Positions 36,356-46,096 of a stretch of 64,000 nt of DNA are shown one piece after another (position 1 is the first letter of the stretch; every line of letters begins with the position of its first letter). The stretch is from contig NC_008553.1 in assembly GCF_000014945.1 (NCBI RefSeq), positions 1,054,001-1,118,000 on the forward strand, read 5' to 3'. The translations under genes and the position numbers were made by a program. A model generated the notes under the pieces. The model searched no databases. It saw only the letters and a program-made list of their open reading frames with translations, and was not told the origin of the DNA. The DNA is from Methanothrix thermoacetophila PT. GTDB lineage: Archaea; Halobacteriota; Methanosarcinia; Methanotrichales; Methanotrichaceae.

Positions 36356-37393
36356 ATGAGAAGCGATCACCTCCCGGGTATGGCAAAGCTCTACGCCTTC
36401 GAGCTCTCCGGAGAGCATCCGACGGTACCGAGGAGTGAGGTGCTTTCGCTCCTCAGAATCCATGCTGCATACTTCAGAGAGGTGGCTGAAGTAGATCGCT
36501 GTCTGCTTGTGGAGGCGGATGATCTTGACTTGAGAATCCTGGAGCAGAGGCTCGCGATGACCCACAGGATTCTTGAGGTTCTCAAGGTATGCGATGCCAG
36601 CCCCGAAAACATTGAGAAGGCACTCCGCTCGCTCGATCTCCCAAGGCTGAGATACAGGATGAGGGCCAGCCGTCTCGGAGAAGGATTCGTCAAAAGCCAC
36701 GATCTCGAGCGAATGGCTGGAAGGGTGCTCCACTCAATGGGTTACAGAGCAGATCTCGAGAACCCGGAGATGGACATCCGCGCGATCATATCCCGCAGCA
36801 AGGTTGTGTTCGGATACGAGGTTGCGAGGCCTGACAGGGGTGGATTTGAGAGGCGCAGGCCGCATCTGAAGCCCTTCTTCTATCCCGGAGTTCTTATGCC
36901 GAGGATGGCGAGGGCCCTGGTCAACATCACGATGGTCAGACCTGGAGAGCTGCTGCTCGATCCCTTTTCTGGGACAGGTGGGATTCTGGTCGAGGCCTGC
37001 CTAATAGGAGTCAGGGGCGCGGGCGTGGATGTGCAGGAGAAGCTGAACAGGGGTGCCAGGGCGAACCTGGAGGGGCTGGATGCGGATCTGATACTCGGGG
37101 ATGCGAGATGCCTTCCATTTAAAGACGCTTCTGTGGACGCAATAGTCTCTGATACACCATACGGCAGATCCGCGGTGATAAAAGCGAGATCGAAGGATGA
37201 GATCCTCTCCAGAAGCTTCGAGGAGATGTTCAGGGTTCTAAAGGCCGGAAGGCGTGCGGTGATCGTCACAGACAGACCTGCAGAGGAGCTGCTGAGATCG
37301 AAGGAGTTTCGAATAGTGGAGCTCCACAGCGACAGGGTCCACAGGAGCCTGACGAGATACATTCACGTGTGCGAGAAGCCCGCTGACTTTTGA
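36356..37393 (+). CDS. trmG10: tRNA (guanine10-N2)-dimethyltransferase
   Basis: About 345 residues. An N-terminal THUMP domain (residues about 50-150) precedes a Rossmann methyltransferase: LLLDPFSGTGGILVEACL binds SAM, GAGVDVQEKL and ILGDARCLPF follow, and the catalytic motif is SDTPYGRSAVI, an N6/N2-amino-type DPPY variant with Thr at the second place. It methylates G10 of tRNA in archaea. It starts a few bases after the kinase gene. Co-transcription with ahcY makes sense because it produces SAH. Confidence 0.9.
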   Translation: MRSDHLPGMAKLYAFELSGEHPTVPRSEVLSLLRIHAAYFREVAEVDRCLLVEADDLDLRILEQRLAMTHRILEVLKVCDASPENIEKALRSLDLPRLRYRMRASRLGEGFVKSHDLERMAGRVLHSMGYRADLENPEMDIRAIISRSKVVFGYEVARPDRGGFERRRPHLKPFFYPGVLMPRMARALVNITMVRPGELLLDPFSGTGGILVEACLIGVRGAGVDVQEKLNRGARANLEGLDADLILGDARCLPFKDASVDAIVSDTPYGRSAVIKARSKDEILSRSFEEMFRVLKAGRRAVIVTDRPAEELLRSKEFRIVELHSDRVHRSLTRYIHVCEKPADF

Positions 37394-37399
37394 AATGCA

Positions 37400-37412
37400 G
37401 GCTACATATTAA
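37400..37412 (+). promoter_or_regulatory. TATA-like element before the FilR1-type regulator
   Basis: acatattaatac lies about 45 bases before the ATG at 37457, a standard archaeal TATA position if the leader is short. Confidence 0.35.
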
Positions 37413-37456
37413 TACAGGGATTCTAAACTCTGACTCGGCATTCTAAGGGGTTCGGC

Positions 37457-38266
37457 ATGACGGTATGCGATGACTTCGATCTTGCAGAGGATCTGCTCAA
37501 GGGATTCACCAGATCCGCAATACGTACCAAGGTCCTTCTCTCGCTCAAGGATGGAGAGCTGACCGCAGGAGATCTCGAGAGGCTGCTGGGAACAAGAGCA
37601 TCGACGATACTGCATGCAGTCAAGGATATGATCGAGTCCGGGACAGTCGTCAGGGGCCTCAGGGGATACACGCTCACAAACACGGGTCGCATTCAGGCGT
37701 TGATGCTGAGCAGGCTTTTAAGCGCGATTGTTGTGCTGGAGAAACACAAGGATTTCTGGAGGACCCATGACATCAGCGCGATTCCGGATGATCTCCTTGT
37801 GGACATAGGTCTTCTAAGGGATGGTGAGATAGTCAGTGGAGACCCGGCCGCGATACTCAGGACGCAGCAGATATTCGTATCACAGCTCATCTCATCAAGA
37901 AGCATATATGGGGTATCGCCCATCATAATTCCAGAGTATCCCACAGCGATAGATACTGCTGTGAAGAACGGTGCGCATGTGGAGCTTGTTCTCACAGCTC
38001 CCATTGTTGAGATCGTTGCGAGAGAATACAGGGATATCCTGAAGGATATTCTCAGAAAGGATAACTTTGAGCTCTACAGGCTCGATGCTGAGGTCAGAGC
38101 AGCGTTTACAGTCATCGACTCCTCCCTCTCCCTCGGACTCTTCAGGCTCGATGGTGGCTATGATATCGGTCATGACCTGATATGCACAGGTCCTGGGGCC
38201 AGAGAATGGGGAATGAGGCTCTTCCTGCACCACAAGAAGAGGGCGGAAAGGATCACTTCAATATAA
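37457..38266 (+). CDS. HTH regulator with methanogen FilR1-type C-terminal domain
   Basis: A 269-residue protein. An N-terminal winged helix (TRSAIRTKVLLSLKDGELTA, DLERLLGTRASTILHAVKDM) is joined to a C-terminal domain of the methanogen regulator class once called DUF1724, known from FilR1 of Methanothrix harundinacea, with the IYGVSPIIIPEYPTAIDTAV region and LFLHHKKRAERITSI end. FilR1 links carboxyl acyl-homoserine lactone signalling to methanogenesis gene expression. A similar signal-dependent role here is inference. It is monocistronic. Confidence 0.88.
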   Translation: MTVCDDFDLAEDLLKGFTRSAIRTKVLLSLKDGELTAGDLERLLGTRASTILHAVKDMIESGTVVRGLRGYTLTNTGRIQALMLSRLLSAIVVLEKHKDFWRTHDISAIPDDLLVDIGLLRDGEIVSGDPAAILRTQQIFVSQLISSRSIYGVSPIIIPEYPTAIDTAVKNGAHVELVLTAPIVEIVAREYRDILKDILRKDNFELYRLDAEVRAAFTVIDSSLSLGLFRLDGGYDIGHDLICTGPGAREWGMRLFLHHKKRAERITSI

Positions 38267-38349
38267 ACATGTGCATCAGCAAAGCAGACTCATGAGACAG
38301 CCTGCTGCAGAATATTAACATTGAGGGCGGGCAGATCCCGCCTCGCCGC

Positions 38350-39210
38350 TCATACCAGGCCAGCGCGCTGGAGCCTCAGCAGGGCTGTTGTATCCAGCTT
38401 CTCTCCCTTCTTGAACTGATTCAGGATCTCCTCGGCCTCGCGCTTTGCAGCTTCCTTTGCGCGATCCTCTCTGGCATCGCGGCTCTTCTTCTTGAGGCCC
38501 ATGATGATCTTATCAAAATCGCGGATCTCCCTCTGTGTCCTTATGAACTCTCTGTGCTGCTCATCCGCCGCCTCCTGAGCCTTTATGAACTCGCGGTGTG
38601 CAGCATCTGCCTCGGCCCGCTTCTGATCCGCCTCTTTGAACGTGGCAATCATCTTGTCGTGATACTCCTGGGCCAGCTCAGCGTATCTGGTGACGTCCTC
38701 GTGATGCTTCGAGGCCTGCTCGCGCAGCGCCTGCGCCTCCTCAAGCAGCTTCTTCAGCTCCTCGTTCTTCTCGAGCTGCTCCTTGCGGAGCTTGAACTCG
38801 TTGTGGAGCATCGCGATCCTCTCGACGAGCTGCTTCTCCTTATCCGGGCTGAGCACCTCGGTCTGCTGCCTGAACTCCAGATGGTCTATCTCCCTGCGAA
38901 GCTCGCGGATCGATCTGTCTCCTGAGAGATTGTACTTCTTCCTGATCTCGTCGATCTTCGCATAGATCTGGTTCGTCTTCTCGTTGAGCTCATCGCGAAG
39001 CCTCTTTGACTCCGCGACCTTGGTGTTGTACTCGTCGCGAAGCTTCTTGAGCTCCTGTGCCTTCTCTATGAGCTCCTTGGTCTCCTTGTTCAGCTCGTTC
39101 CGCTTCGCAGCCCACCTGCTGGCCTCCGCGTTCAGCTGGCTGCGTCTTTCCTTGAAGATAAGCGACTCCTGTTTGAGCTTGGCCTTCTTCTCTTCCAGTT
39201 CTGCAAGCAT
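38350..39210 (-). CDS. Long coiled-coil protein (COG1340-like)
   Basis: About 286 residues from ATG 39210, which follows two AAGGAGG tracts. A GTG at 39273 is possible. Almost the whole chain is a charged coiled coil (LAELEEKKAKLKQE to DKIIMGLKKK), broken near residues 95-115 by KKYNLSGDRSIRELRREI, a conserved short insertion of archaeal COG1340 proteins. The C-terminus is basic and ends LDTTALLRLQRAGLV. It has no membrane segment. Family members are linked by neighbourhood to translation in other archaea, but no role is proven. Confidence 0.85.
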   Translation of the reverse strand: MLAELEEKKAKLKQESLIFKERRSQLNAEASRWAAKRNELNKETKELIEKAQELKKLRDEYNTKVAESKRLRDELNEKTNQIYAKIDEIRKKYNLSGDRSIRELRREIDHLEFRQQTEVLSPDKEKQLVERIAMLHNEFKLRKEQLEKNEELKKLLEEAQALREQASKHHEDVTRYAELAQEYHDKMIATFKEADQKRAEADAAHREFIKAQEAADEQHREFIRTQREIRDFDKIIMGLKKKSRDAREDRAKEAAKREAEEILNQFKKGEKLDTTALLRLQRAGLV

Positions 39211-39503
39211 CCTCCTTTTTTCCTCCTTTTCCAGCACATGGCTGGGGTTCTGTCTGGGCCTGCTGCCCAGCACGCCCGTAGGCGTATCTACACCACTCTA
39301 CGCTATGGGGTTCCCTCGACAGCACATCAGCAGGGTCCTGCACGTCAGATATCAGCAAATCAGTATTACCGCAATGCTATGGCGATGTTGTGATCGTATC
39401 GCATGTGCTCTCCACCAAAATACTTCCCTGTTGCGGACCATGCTGGCCAACTACTGCACAGACGTCAGATATCTTTAACGTATTAATCTTTTGGTGGGTC
39501 TAT

Positions 39504-39593
39504 GGACCTGTCCGAATAAGGGCTGAATTCAGAGATCTGTTGCTTGCTGCTTTTGGATATGGTGGAGATACTTAATCCCTGCTCGGATCTATG
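39504..39593. repeat. Dispersed inverted-repeat element copy
   Basis: It starts with a perfect end ggacctgtccgaataag, continues gctgaattcagagatctgttgcttgctgcttttggat, then gagatacttaatccctgctcgg. It matches the 9752-9836 copy across most of its length. The right end is degenerate. Confidence 0.75.
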
Positions 39594-39711
39594 GCAGGCG
39601 GAGTTTGCCACTCATGGAGACCTCTGCAATGGTGTGTATTTTGTATGTGATATCTGGCCGCTGCGATGACTGGGCTGAATTGTATGTCAGCGAAATGACC
39701 GTTCACAAATC

Positions 39712-39820
39712 CTGCGGCATCACATATTGATGAGCACAGTGATGATGTGTATAAGAGCGTCCTGTGATCTGTGATAACAACTGTGCTGCGGCATCACATA
39801 TTGATGAGCACAGTGATGAT
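39712..39820. repeat. 35-bp perfect direct repeat, 39-bp spacer
   Basis: The 35 bases from ctgcggcatcacatattg to cacagtgatgat occur at 39712-39746 and again at 39786-39820 without mismatch. Each contains an inner dyad atcac/gtgat. There are only two units. No cas genes are nearby. Confidence 0.8.
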
Positions 39821-39971
39821 ATGTAAGTACAGGAGTGTGGTAGGCCATCATTTTACTTACAGACAATTATTTAATATCAGAATGCCATTAAAATACTGTT
39901 ACCGGGATATTCCCGCCATACAGGACCTCCAATCCTGTTTCGGCGTGGCTTTCCTGTACAATATGTATCGC

Positions 39972-42685
39972 ATGCAGAATGGTGTGGGGGTTTTCAGATA
40001 GCAGAGCTGCAACCACATTCCAGACATACAGAGGATGTACTGCATGAGCTGAACACTTCTGCAACAGGTCTCAGCCAAAAGGAGGCAGCTGAGCGACTAG
40101 AGCGCTTTGGCAGAAACACGCTTCCAAGAGCGAAACCTCTGGGTATATGGTCGCTATTTCTGCGGCAGTTTCTGAGCCCTCTCATTTACGTGCTCCTGGT
40201 AGCAGCAGTGGTATCTTTCTTCCTGGAGAGGCATACGGATGCCTTCTTCATCCTGGCTGTGCTTCTGATAAATGCAGTCATCGGCACGGCTCAGGAGTAC
40301 TCAGCTGAGCGGAATCTTGAGTCTCTTAGAAATCTTGTCAGGACGTACGCACGTGTTGTCAGAGAGGGCGAGAGCTTCGAGGTGGATGCAGAGGAGTGTG
40401 TGCCTGGGGACATAGTCCTCCTGGAGGAGGGCATGAAGGTGCCTGCGGATCTCCGTCTCATTGAGACGCACGCGCTCAACGTGGATGAGTCCCTGCTCAC
40501 AGGAGAGTCAGCCCCTGTATCAAAAGATGCATCTGCTGTGCTGAAATGGAATGCTGCTCTGGGCGATCGTGTCAACATGGCCTTTGCTGGGACCATCGTG
40601 ACGCGTGGGCGTGGCAAAGGAGTGGTGGTGGCGACCGGCATAGAGACCGAGCTTGGAAGGCTGGCTGAAACCCTTACAGATGTGGAGTCTGCAAAGCCGC
40701 CTCTTACCCGGAGAATGGAGGTGTTCTCCGGTAATATAGCGAAGGCAGTCTTGATCGCTGTGCTTCTGATAATCGCCATCGAGGTCAGAAGAGGCATGGA
40801 TCCGGCACAGGTCTTCGTTCAATCGGTGGCCCTTGCAGTCTCCGCGATTCCAGAAGGACTGCCTGTAGCGCTCACAGTGGTGCTTGCGGTTGCAGTCAAC
40901 CGCATGGCACGGCGTAACGTCATCGTCCGTCGCATGGTTGCAGTGGAGACCTTGGGATCCTGTGACTTCATAGCATCTGACAAGACCGGCACGCTCACAA
41001 TGAATGTGCTGACGGCGCGGCTGGTGGCCATACCAGGGCATGGATACATGGAGGTGACAGGAGACGGCATCTCACCAGAGGGGGAGATCAGAACAGCTCA
41101 CGGGAGACCCACCGAGCGGGAGGAGCATCTCATTAAAAGAGTTGTTACTGCAGCGACTCTCTGTAACGAGGCATTCTTCGGTATGCGCAATGGTCGCTGG
41201 GTCCACCATGGGGATACGGTCGACGTGGCGCTTCTTGTCATGGCGCACAAAGTGGGAGTGATGCAGGCGGATGTTACCGCGAAGCACCCCATGGTCGCAC
41301 AGATACCATTTGCCTCGGAGAGAAAGTTCGCAGCCACGCTTAACAGGGTGGGCGAGAGGCACCAGGTGTTCGTCAAGGGTGCGCCTGAGATACTGATAGA
41401 GATGTGCGATAGGATGGTGACAATAGATGGAGATGCACCACTGGAGAGAGATGCGATCGAGAGATGTGCGGCGGATATGGCGAACAACGGCTACAGGGTT
41501 CTTGCGATAGCTGATGGTGTGGTTGAAAGCGATGAGGAATTCTCGGACAAGCAGCTCAGAGGGCTCACATTCCTGGCACTGATCGGAATGATCGATCCCT
41601 TGAGACCCGAGGCAGAGCATGCGGTGGCAAGATGCAGAAAGGCCGGAATACAGGTTGCGATGGTGACCGGCGATCATCCGATTACTGCGCTGGCCATAGC
41701 TCGTGAGCTGGGGCTGGCCCAGAGCATGGAAGAGGTGGTGACAGGCCCGGAGCTCAAAAAGGCGGAACATATCGGAGATGAGGCGTTTGACGATCTCATT
41801 CGCCAGGCCAGGGTCTTCGCAAGGGTTGAGCCCAGACAGAAGCTGGACATCGTTCAATCTCTGATCCGCCTGGGGCATACAGTTGCTGTAACTGGAGATG
41901 GTGCAAATGATGCGCCTGCTATGCGCGCAGCCCATGTTGGCGTCGCTATGGGGATGAGCGGGACGGATATTGCAAAGGAGAGCGCGGAGCTTGTCATAAC
42001 AGATGACAACTTCGCATCCATCGTAGCAGGCGTGGAGGAGGGCAGGGTCGCATACAGCAATGTGCGCAAGGTCATATTCCTCCTGGTATCGACAGGTGCT
42101 GCGGAGATAGTGCTGTTCTTCCTGTCTCTCTTTGCAGCGGTGCCCCTTCCGCTGCTTGCAGTTCAGCTCCTCTGGCTCAACCTCGTGACAAATGGTATAC
42201 AGCACATAGGACTCGCTCTGGAGCCGGCTGAGGGCGATGAGATGAGGAGACCGCCAAGGCCTCATGGGGAAGGCATCTTCAACAGAATAATGGTCGAGAG
42301 GATACTGCTCTCATCCATCGTAATGGGCGGAATTACATTCATGCTTTACAGGTATCTCCTGAGCACCGGATCGAGCATGGATGAGGCGAGAAACAGCACC
42401 ATGCTTCTCATGGTGCTCTTCGAGAACTTGCAGGTATTCAACAGCCGCTCAGAGCTGCGCTCCGCATTCAGCCTGAGCCCGATGAGAAACCCCATTCTGG
42501 TGATCGGCACTCTCGGAGCACAGCTGGTCCACATAACAGCCATGTACACTCCATGGCTCAGCGGTGTGCTGAACATCGGGCCTGTATCACTTGAACACTG
42601 GGCCAGACTTCTGGCACTTGCTCTCACGATACTGGTTGCGATGGAGGCGTACAAGATGGTGCGCCGCAGGGTTCCCAGTGCCTGA
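39972..42685 (+). CDS. Type II (SERCA/PMR1-like) cation P-type ATPase, probable 5' frameshift
   Basis: Membrane pump. Motifs: DESLLTGESAP, PEGLPVALTV (type II helix 4), SDKTGTLTMN with the phosphorylated Asp, and TGDGANDAPAMR. Six C-terminal membrane segments follow. The Cation_ATPase_N region (ELNTSATGLSQKEAAERLE) is encoded from about 40008, but that frame has no ATG, GTG or TTG back to a stop at 39877. The first usable start in frame is GTG 40190, inside membrane helix 1. ATG 39972 would supply a normal N-terminus if the GGGGG at 39986-39990 had one more G. So either the gene is frameshifted or the run hides an indel. Likely substrate is Ca2+ or a similar cation. Confidence 0.85.
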
Positions 42686-42829
42686 GGCTATCTCAAAATA
42701 GACTATCACATCGGATTGTTTTTGAGTGTGTCTCAGGGCGTGATCTCCCCGGAGTTCGCGCCATGCTACTCTGTCACTGCTCCTTCCTGAATCTCGGGTT
42801 TTCCGCAGACCCCTGCGCATCGGGATGCT

Positions 42830-43756
42830 CTATAAATCGGATTGCGGAAAAGGATTGCTGGCAGAACCTTTTGCAGCTCGGTTCTCCGAATCATCCATTC
42901 CGTTTTCAGCAGCTCTTCTCAAATCCGATATAATCTCTCGAACCTCAGGTCCGAATGTGAGATATCTCACAGGGTATGGTATAACTATTCCGTTCCTGTC
43001 GAACTCCTTTTTAATCTCGAAAAGCAGGTCTCGTGTCATATCGAATGCTGTGGACTGATCTTTTGCCCTGGTTAGCAATCTGAGGCTGATGCCCGAGTCC
43101 TCGAACGCCATGACTACTGCATTCGGGAGTGAGCCGGTTGGGAGGCAGTCTGGATGTCTCCTCGCCACGTCCACCATTATATCCATTGCTTTTTTGAGAT
43201 CTGAGTCGTAGCTCACCTGCACATACACCGGAACGAGGACTGATGGATCAACTATGCTGTAGTTGGTCAGAACCTCGCTCTGGAGGACTGAATTAGGGAT
43301 CACTAGCCTCCGGTTATCCCAAGTCCTCAGGACCGTATGCACAAGTCTCATATCCTCCACATAGCAGTACTCGTCGCGGAACATCACAGCATCGCCGATC
43401 CGGAATGGCTGAGATATTGATATCAAGATACCGGCCACCACGTTAGACAGGCTCGACTGGGCTGCCAGGCCCACGACTATTGATGCAAATCCAGCAGCCA
43501 CAAATAGCGAAGTTATCATGCCAATGGCCTGTGGAAATACTGTAGTTACTGTCGCCATTGCACCGATCAGAGCCACAGATAGAACAACGACTCTTCTGAG
43601 GATGCTCAGAGTGGTCATCAGCTCGGGATGTGGTAAAACCAATTTGCTGATTAAAAATTTGTTTAAATAGTGTGCCACGATAAACGTTAGCGTCAGACCT
43701 GCTGCTAATTTGATCACAGAGAGCAGAAAGCCATTATCTATGTATGGTATTTGCAT
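42830..43756 (-). CDS. MscS-family mechanosensitive channel
   Basis: A 308-residue membrane protein. Three N-terminal transmembrane segments (about 10-30, 50-75, 80-105) are followed by the pore helix and beta domain: ASIVVGLAAQSSLSNVVAGI and then QPFRIGDAVMF, DMRLVHTVLRTWDNRRLVIPN, and a C-terminal alpha/beta domain. It releases small solutes on hypo-osmotic shock. It is convergent with the P-type ATPase. The upstream spacer (43757-44047) holds nothing recognised. Confidence 0.93.
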   Translation of the reverse strand: MQIPYIDNGFLLSVIKLAAGLTLTFIVAHYLNKFLISKLVLPHPELMTTLSILRRVVVLSVALIGAMATVTTVFPQAIGMITSLFVAAGFASIVVGLAAQSSLSNVVAGILISISQPFRIGDAVMFRDEYCYVEDMRLVHTVLRTWDNRRLVIPNSVLQSEVLTNYSIVDPSVLVPVYVQVSYDSDLKKAMDIMVDVARRHPDCLPTGSLPNAVVMAFEDSGISLRLLTRAKDQSTAFDMTRDLLFEIKKEFDRNGIVIPYPVRYLTFGPEVREIISDLRRAAENGMDDSENRAAKGSASNPFPQSDL

Positions 43757-44047
43757 CGTGCAGCCTCCTGTGCCCCATATCTGCTGATCTCTCCTGAATA
43801 TGGCTCACTGAATGAGGGAATAATGCAGGCAGCCGGTGTTATAGGCATGTTCCGGGGAGGTGATGCAGCTGATTTACGGATAATCGAATACATGAAACCC
43901 TCTTTCACAGTAGCCTCTCATTAATTTTATAACTTGCCCCGGCAGTAAGCCAGACTGGCAGGGAACTCGTCCCAAAAGGCTCATGAACCCCCAAACTTTT
44001 ATGGAACAATCGATTACCCAGAATCCGGCATCGAGGCAGGGAAGAGC

Positions 44048-44791
44048 ATGATGGTGAACCTCGGCGGCGTTGTGCCCCTATCCACAATCGACTGGCCCGG
44101 GAGACTCTCCGCAGTCGTCTTTCTGCGAGGATGTCCCTTCAGATGTCCATTCTGCCAGAACGCGGAGCTTCAGAGCGGCTGGACGCCAGTGGAGATCTCG
44201 GAGCTGATAAACCACCTCTTTCCCAGAAGGGGCGCAGGCCAGAGCATACTCCATGAGTTCAGCGGATCAGTGTGCATCGATTCCGTTGTTCTCTCCGGGG
44301 GCGAGCCGCTCGCGCAGAGTGATGCCGTCGTCGCGATTGCAAGGGAAGTCGATGTGCGCGGCCTCGATCTGGGGATTGAGACGAACGGTTACTATCCAGA
44401 GAGCCTGGAGGTTTTGATATCAGAAGAATATCTGGACATGGTCTTTCTCGACATCAAGGCAGCTCCTAGGGAGGATATGTATCAGAGGGCCACGGGGATC
44501 AGAGACGCTCTCCCACGGGTTCTCAGGAGCCTGGATGTGATCGTGGAGCACGGTATACCTTTCGAGATAAGGATCACGGTCTTTCCCGGGATGCCCTCGG
44601 AGGATGAGCTGAAGGAGGTCTCAGATCTTTTGTGGCGCCTGCAGCCCCGCTCCCTCGAGTCGGTCGTCCTCCAGCAAGGCCACCCTCCGCGTGGCGAGTT
44701 CGAGCCCGTGTCTGAGGAGGATCTCATCAGGCTTGCGCAATTGTTAAAGTTCAATATCAGGATCAGATCTGTGAGGGGGAGCCTTCCGTGA
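44048..44791 (+). CDS. Radical-SAM activating enzyme (anaerobic RNR/PFL activase type)
   Basis: A 247-residue protein. STIDWPGRLSAVVFLRGCPFRC begins with the 4Fe-4S CxxxCxxC (CPFRCPFC, last Cys in PFCQN). VVLSGGEPLAQ is the SAM-binding GGE motif, and GIETNGYYPE and VFLDIKAAP follow. This is the COG1180/NrdG-like group that installs a glycyl radical on a partner such as class III ribonucleotide reductase. No glycyl-radical enzyme is next to it. Its stop overlaps the start of the next gene (GTGA). Confidence 0.9.
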   Translation: MMVNLGGVVPLSTIDWPGRLSAVVFLRGCPFRCPFCQNAELQSGWTPVEISELINHLFPRRGAGQSILHEFSGSVCIDSVVLSGGEPLAQSDAVVAIAREVDVRGLDLGIETNGYYPESLEVLISEEYLDMVFLDIKAAPREDMYQRATGIRDALPRVLRSLDVIVEHGIPFEIRITVFPGMPSEDELKEVSDLLWRLQPRSLESVVLQQGHPPRGEFEPVSEEDLIRLAQLLKFNIRIRSVRGSLP

Positions 44792-45336
44792 GGATCATCG
44801 GATTCGTGGGGATGCCCGGCTCTGGAAAGAGCGTGGCATCCGATGTTGCGAGGGAGATGGGCATCAGAGTCGTTGTTATGGGTGATGTGGTCAGAGCTGA
44901 AGCGAGGAGAAGAGGCCTGGAGCCGACGGATGCTAACCACGGGATGGTAGGGGATGAGCTCAGGCGATCCGAGGGGGAGGATGCGATCGCGAGAAGGTGC
45001 CTGGAAGGTTTAAGCAGGGATGAGACGATCGTGGTCGATGGAATAAGGAGCGGTGCGGAGGTTGAGTACTTCAGATCTGTTGCGGATCGGTTTCATCTCA
45101 TAGAGATATTCACCCCGCCGGAGCAGAGGCTGAGGAGGATCGCGGCCAGAGGCAGGTCTGATGATAATAATTGCGGAGACCTCTCCGAGGCGCTGGAGAG
45201 GCGCGACGCCCGGGAGCTCGGCTGGGGGATGGGCGAGGCGATAGCCGCAGCCGGGATGAGAATATGCAACGACTGCACGCTCGATGAGTTCAGGGAGCGA
45301 ATAAGGGTGGTGCTGGAGGAACTCTGCAGGTCTTGA
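44788..45336 (+). CDS. UPF0200-family P-loop kinase
   Basis: A 182-residue protein with a GTG start at 44788. Walker A IGFVGMPGSGKSVASDVA, VVMGDVVRAEARRRG, VVDGIRSGAEVEYF and a LID-type RLRRIAARGR segment fit the archaeal UPF0200 group, related to dephospho-CoA and adenylate kinases. The substrate is not proven. It is translationally coupled to the radical-SAM gene. Confidence 0.88.
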   Translation: MRIIGFVGMPGSGKSVASDVAREMGIRVVVMGDVVRAEARRRGLEPTDANHGMVGDELRRSEGEDAIARRCLEGLSRDETIVVDGIRSGAEVEYFRSVADRFHLIEIFTPPEQRLRRIAARGRSDDNNCGDLSEALERRDARELGWGMGEAIAAAGMRICNDCTLDEFRERIRVVLEELCRS

Positions 45337-45488
45337 ACAACCTGAAAGGCATCCCTCGTCGGAGCGCCACCGATGTCTGCGGAACTTCATGGCATCGCTG
45401 GCAGTTTCATCAGTGAAGTGGGGTTTGCGTCTTCGCCCCCGCAAGTTAAATATCTTTGCAGCAAACAGACTCATGGAGGTGAGATCGA

Positions 45489-45647
45489 ATGTGTACAGTT
45501 GGAGGTGGCCCGGATCTAGGCGCGATCGAGGAGGGTCTGTCCGCCAAGGATTACATATGCCTGGACTGCGGAAACAAGTTCAAGGGGATGGGCAAGAGGC
45601 CGATGTGTCCCTCATGCAAATCCAGAAACGTAAAGCTTGAGAGATGA
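45489..45647 (+). CDS. Small zinc-ribbon protein
   Basis: A 52-residue protein from ATG 45489, which follows GGAGGTGAGATCGA. The C-terminal half is a zinc ribbon with YICLDCGNKFKG and RPMCPSCKSRNVK, the spacing of rubredoxin/ribbon knuckles. The N-terminus has MCTVGGGPDLG. The stop overlaps the ATG of the next gene (ATGA), so translation is coupled. It resembles nucleic-acid- or protein-binding mini-ribbons, and the function is unknown. Confidence 0.8.
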   Translation: MCTVGGGPDLGAIEEGLSAKDYICLDCGNKFKGMGKRPMCPSCKSRNVKLER

Positions 45648-46096
45648 GGATCAAGATTGCAGACGATGAGATAGCGTACCTTCGTGGCCGTACGGGAACG
45701 CTTGCGCTGGCCAGGACGCTTGGCAGGTATTTCTTTCTCGAGACCGAGCGAGAGGAGATCGTTTTATTCACAGATCCAGGGGATCTGATAGTCGCCTCAT
45801 CATTCGGCACCGGCGATGCGGTTGAGCGGGGTTTGAGGTGCACGATATTCCACATCCGCGAGCTTGGCTCTCCTCTCATAGTGCTTCCGAAGGGACACCC
45901 TGCCTCCCCCAGGCTCAAGGTCGTCGTATCTGTGGGAAAGAGGACGCGCATCAGCTGCAGAATACGGCCAGGGACCCATCCTGAGCAAGATGTGCTCTGC
46001 GGGGCTGAGGAGATGGATGGGCTTGAGATACATGGAACGAATGATGGCGCAGAGGTCATTGGATTTGCTGGAGAGGTTTGCGTAGAAAGGCTATGA
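45644..46096 (+). CDS. Conserved-looking protein of unknown function
   Basis: A 150-residue soluble beta-rich protein: MRIKIADDEIAYLRGRTGT, FFLETEREEIVLFTDPGDLI, GSPLIVLPKGHPASPRLKVV. No membrane segment or catalytic motif is seen, and I do not recognise the family. Its ATG overlaps the zinc-ribbon stop and its stop overlaps the HisB-like start, so it is the middle gene of a tightly coupled trio. Confidence 0.75.
   Translation: MRIKIADDEIAYLRGRTGTLALARTLGRYFFLETEREEIVLFTDPGDLIVASSFGTGDAVERGLRCTIFHIRELGSPLIVLPKGHPASPRLKVVVSVGKRTRISCRIRPGTHPEQDVLCGAEEMDGLEIHGTNDGAEVIGFAGEVCVERL

Larger units (their letters stand above)
39274..39962. other. Long intergenic region with two repeat types
   Basis: About 690 bases without a credible gene. 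It holds one copy of the dispersed inverted repeat (39504-39593) and a 35-bp direct repeat (39712-39746 and 39786-39820). Low-GC sequence from 39840 to 39890 (cagacaattatttaatatcag) could be a promoter for the P-type ATPase. Confidence 0.5.

Noticed and set aside
39712-39820. CRISPR array
   Set aside because: Only two repeat units, no leader, no cas genes, and a repeat sequence with no similarity to known archaeal CRISPR repeats that I can recall.
41072-42265. 397-codon minus-strand frame opposite the P-type ATPase
   Set aside because: Antisense of conserved ATPase motifs. No start signal or recognisable domain.
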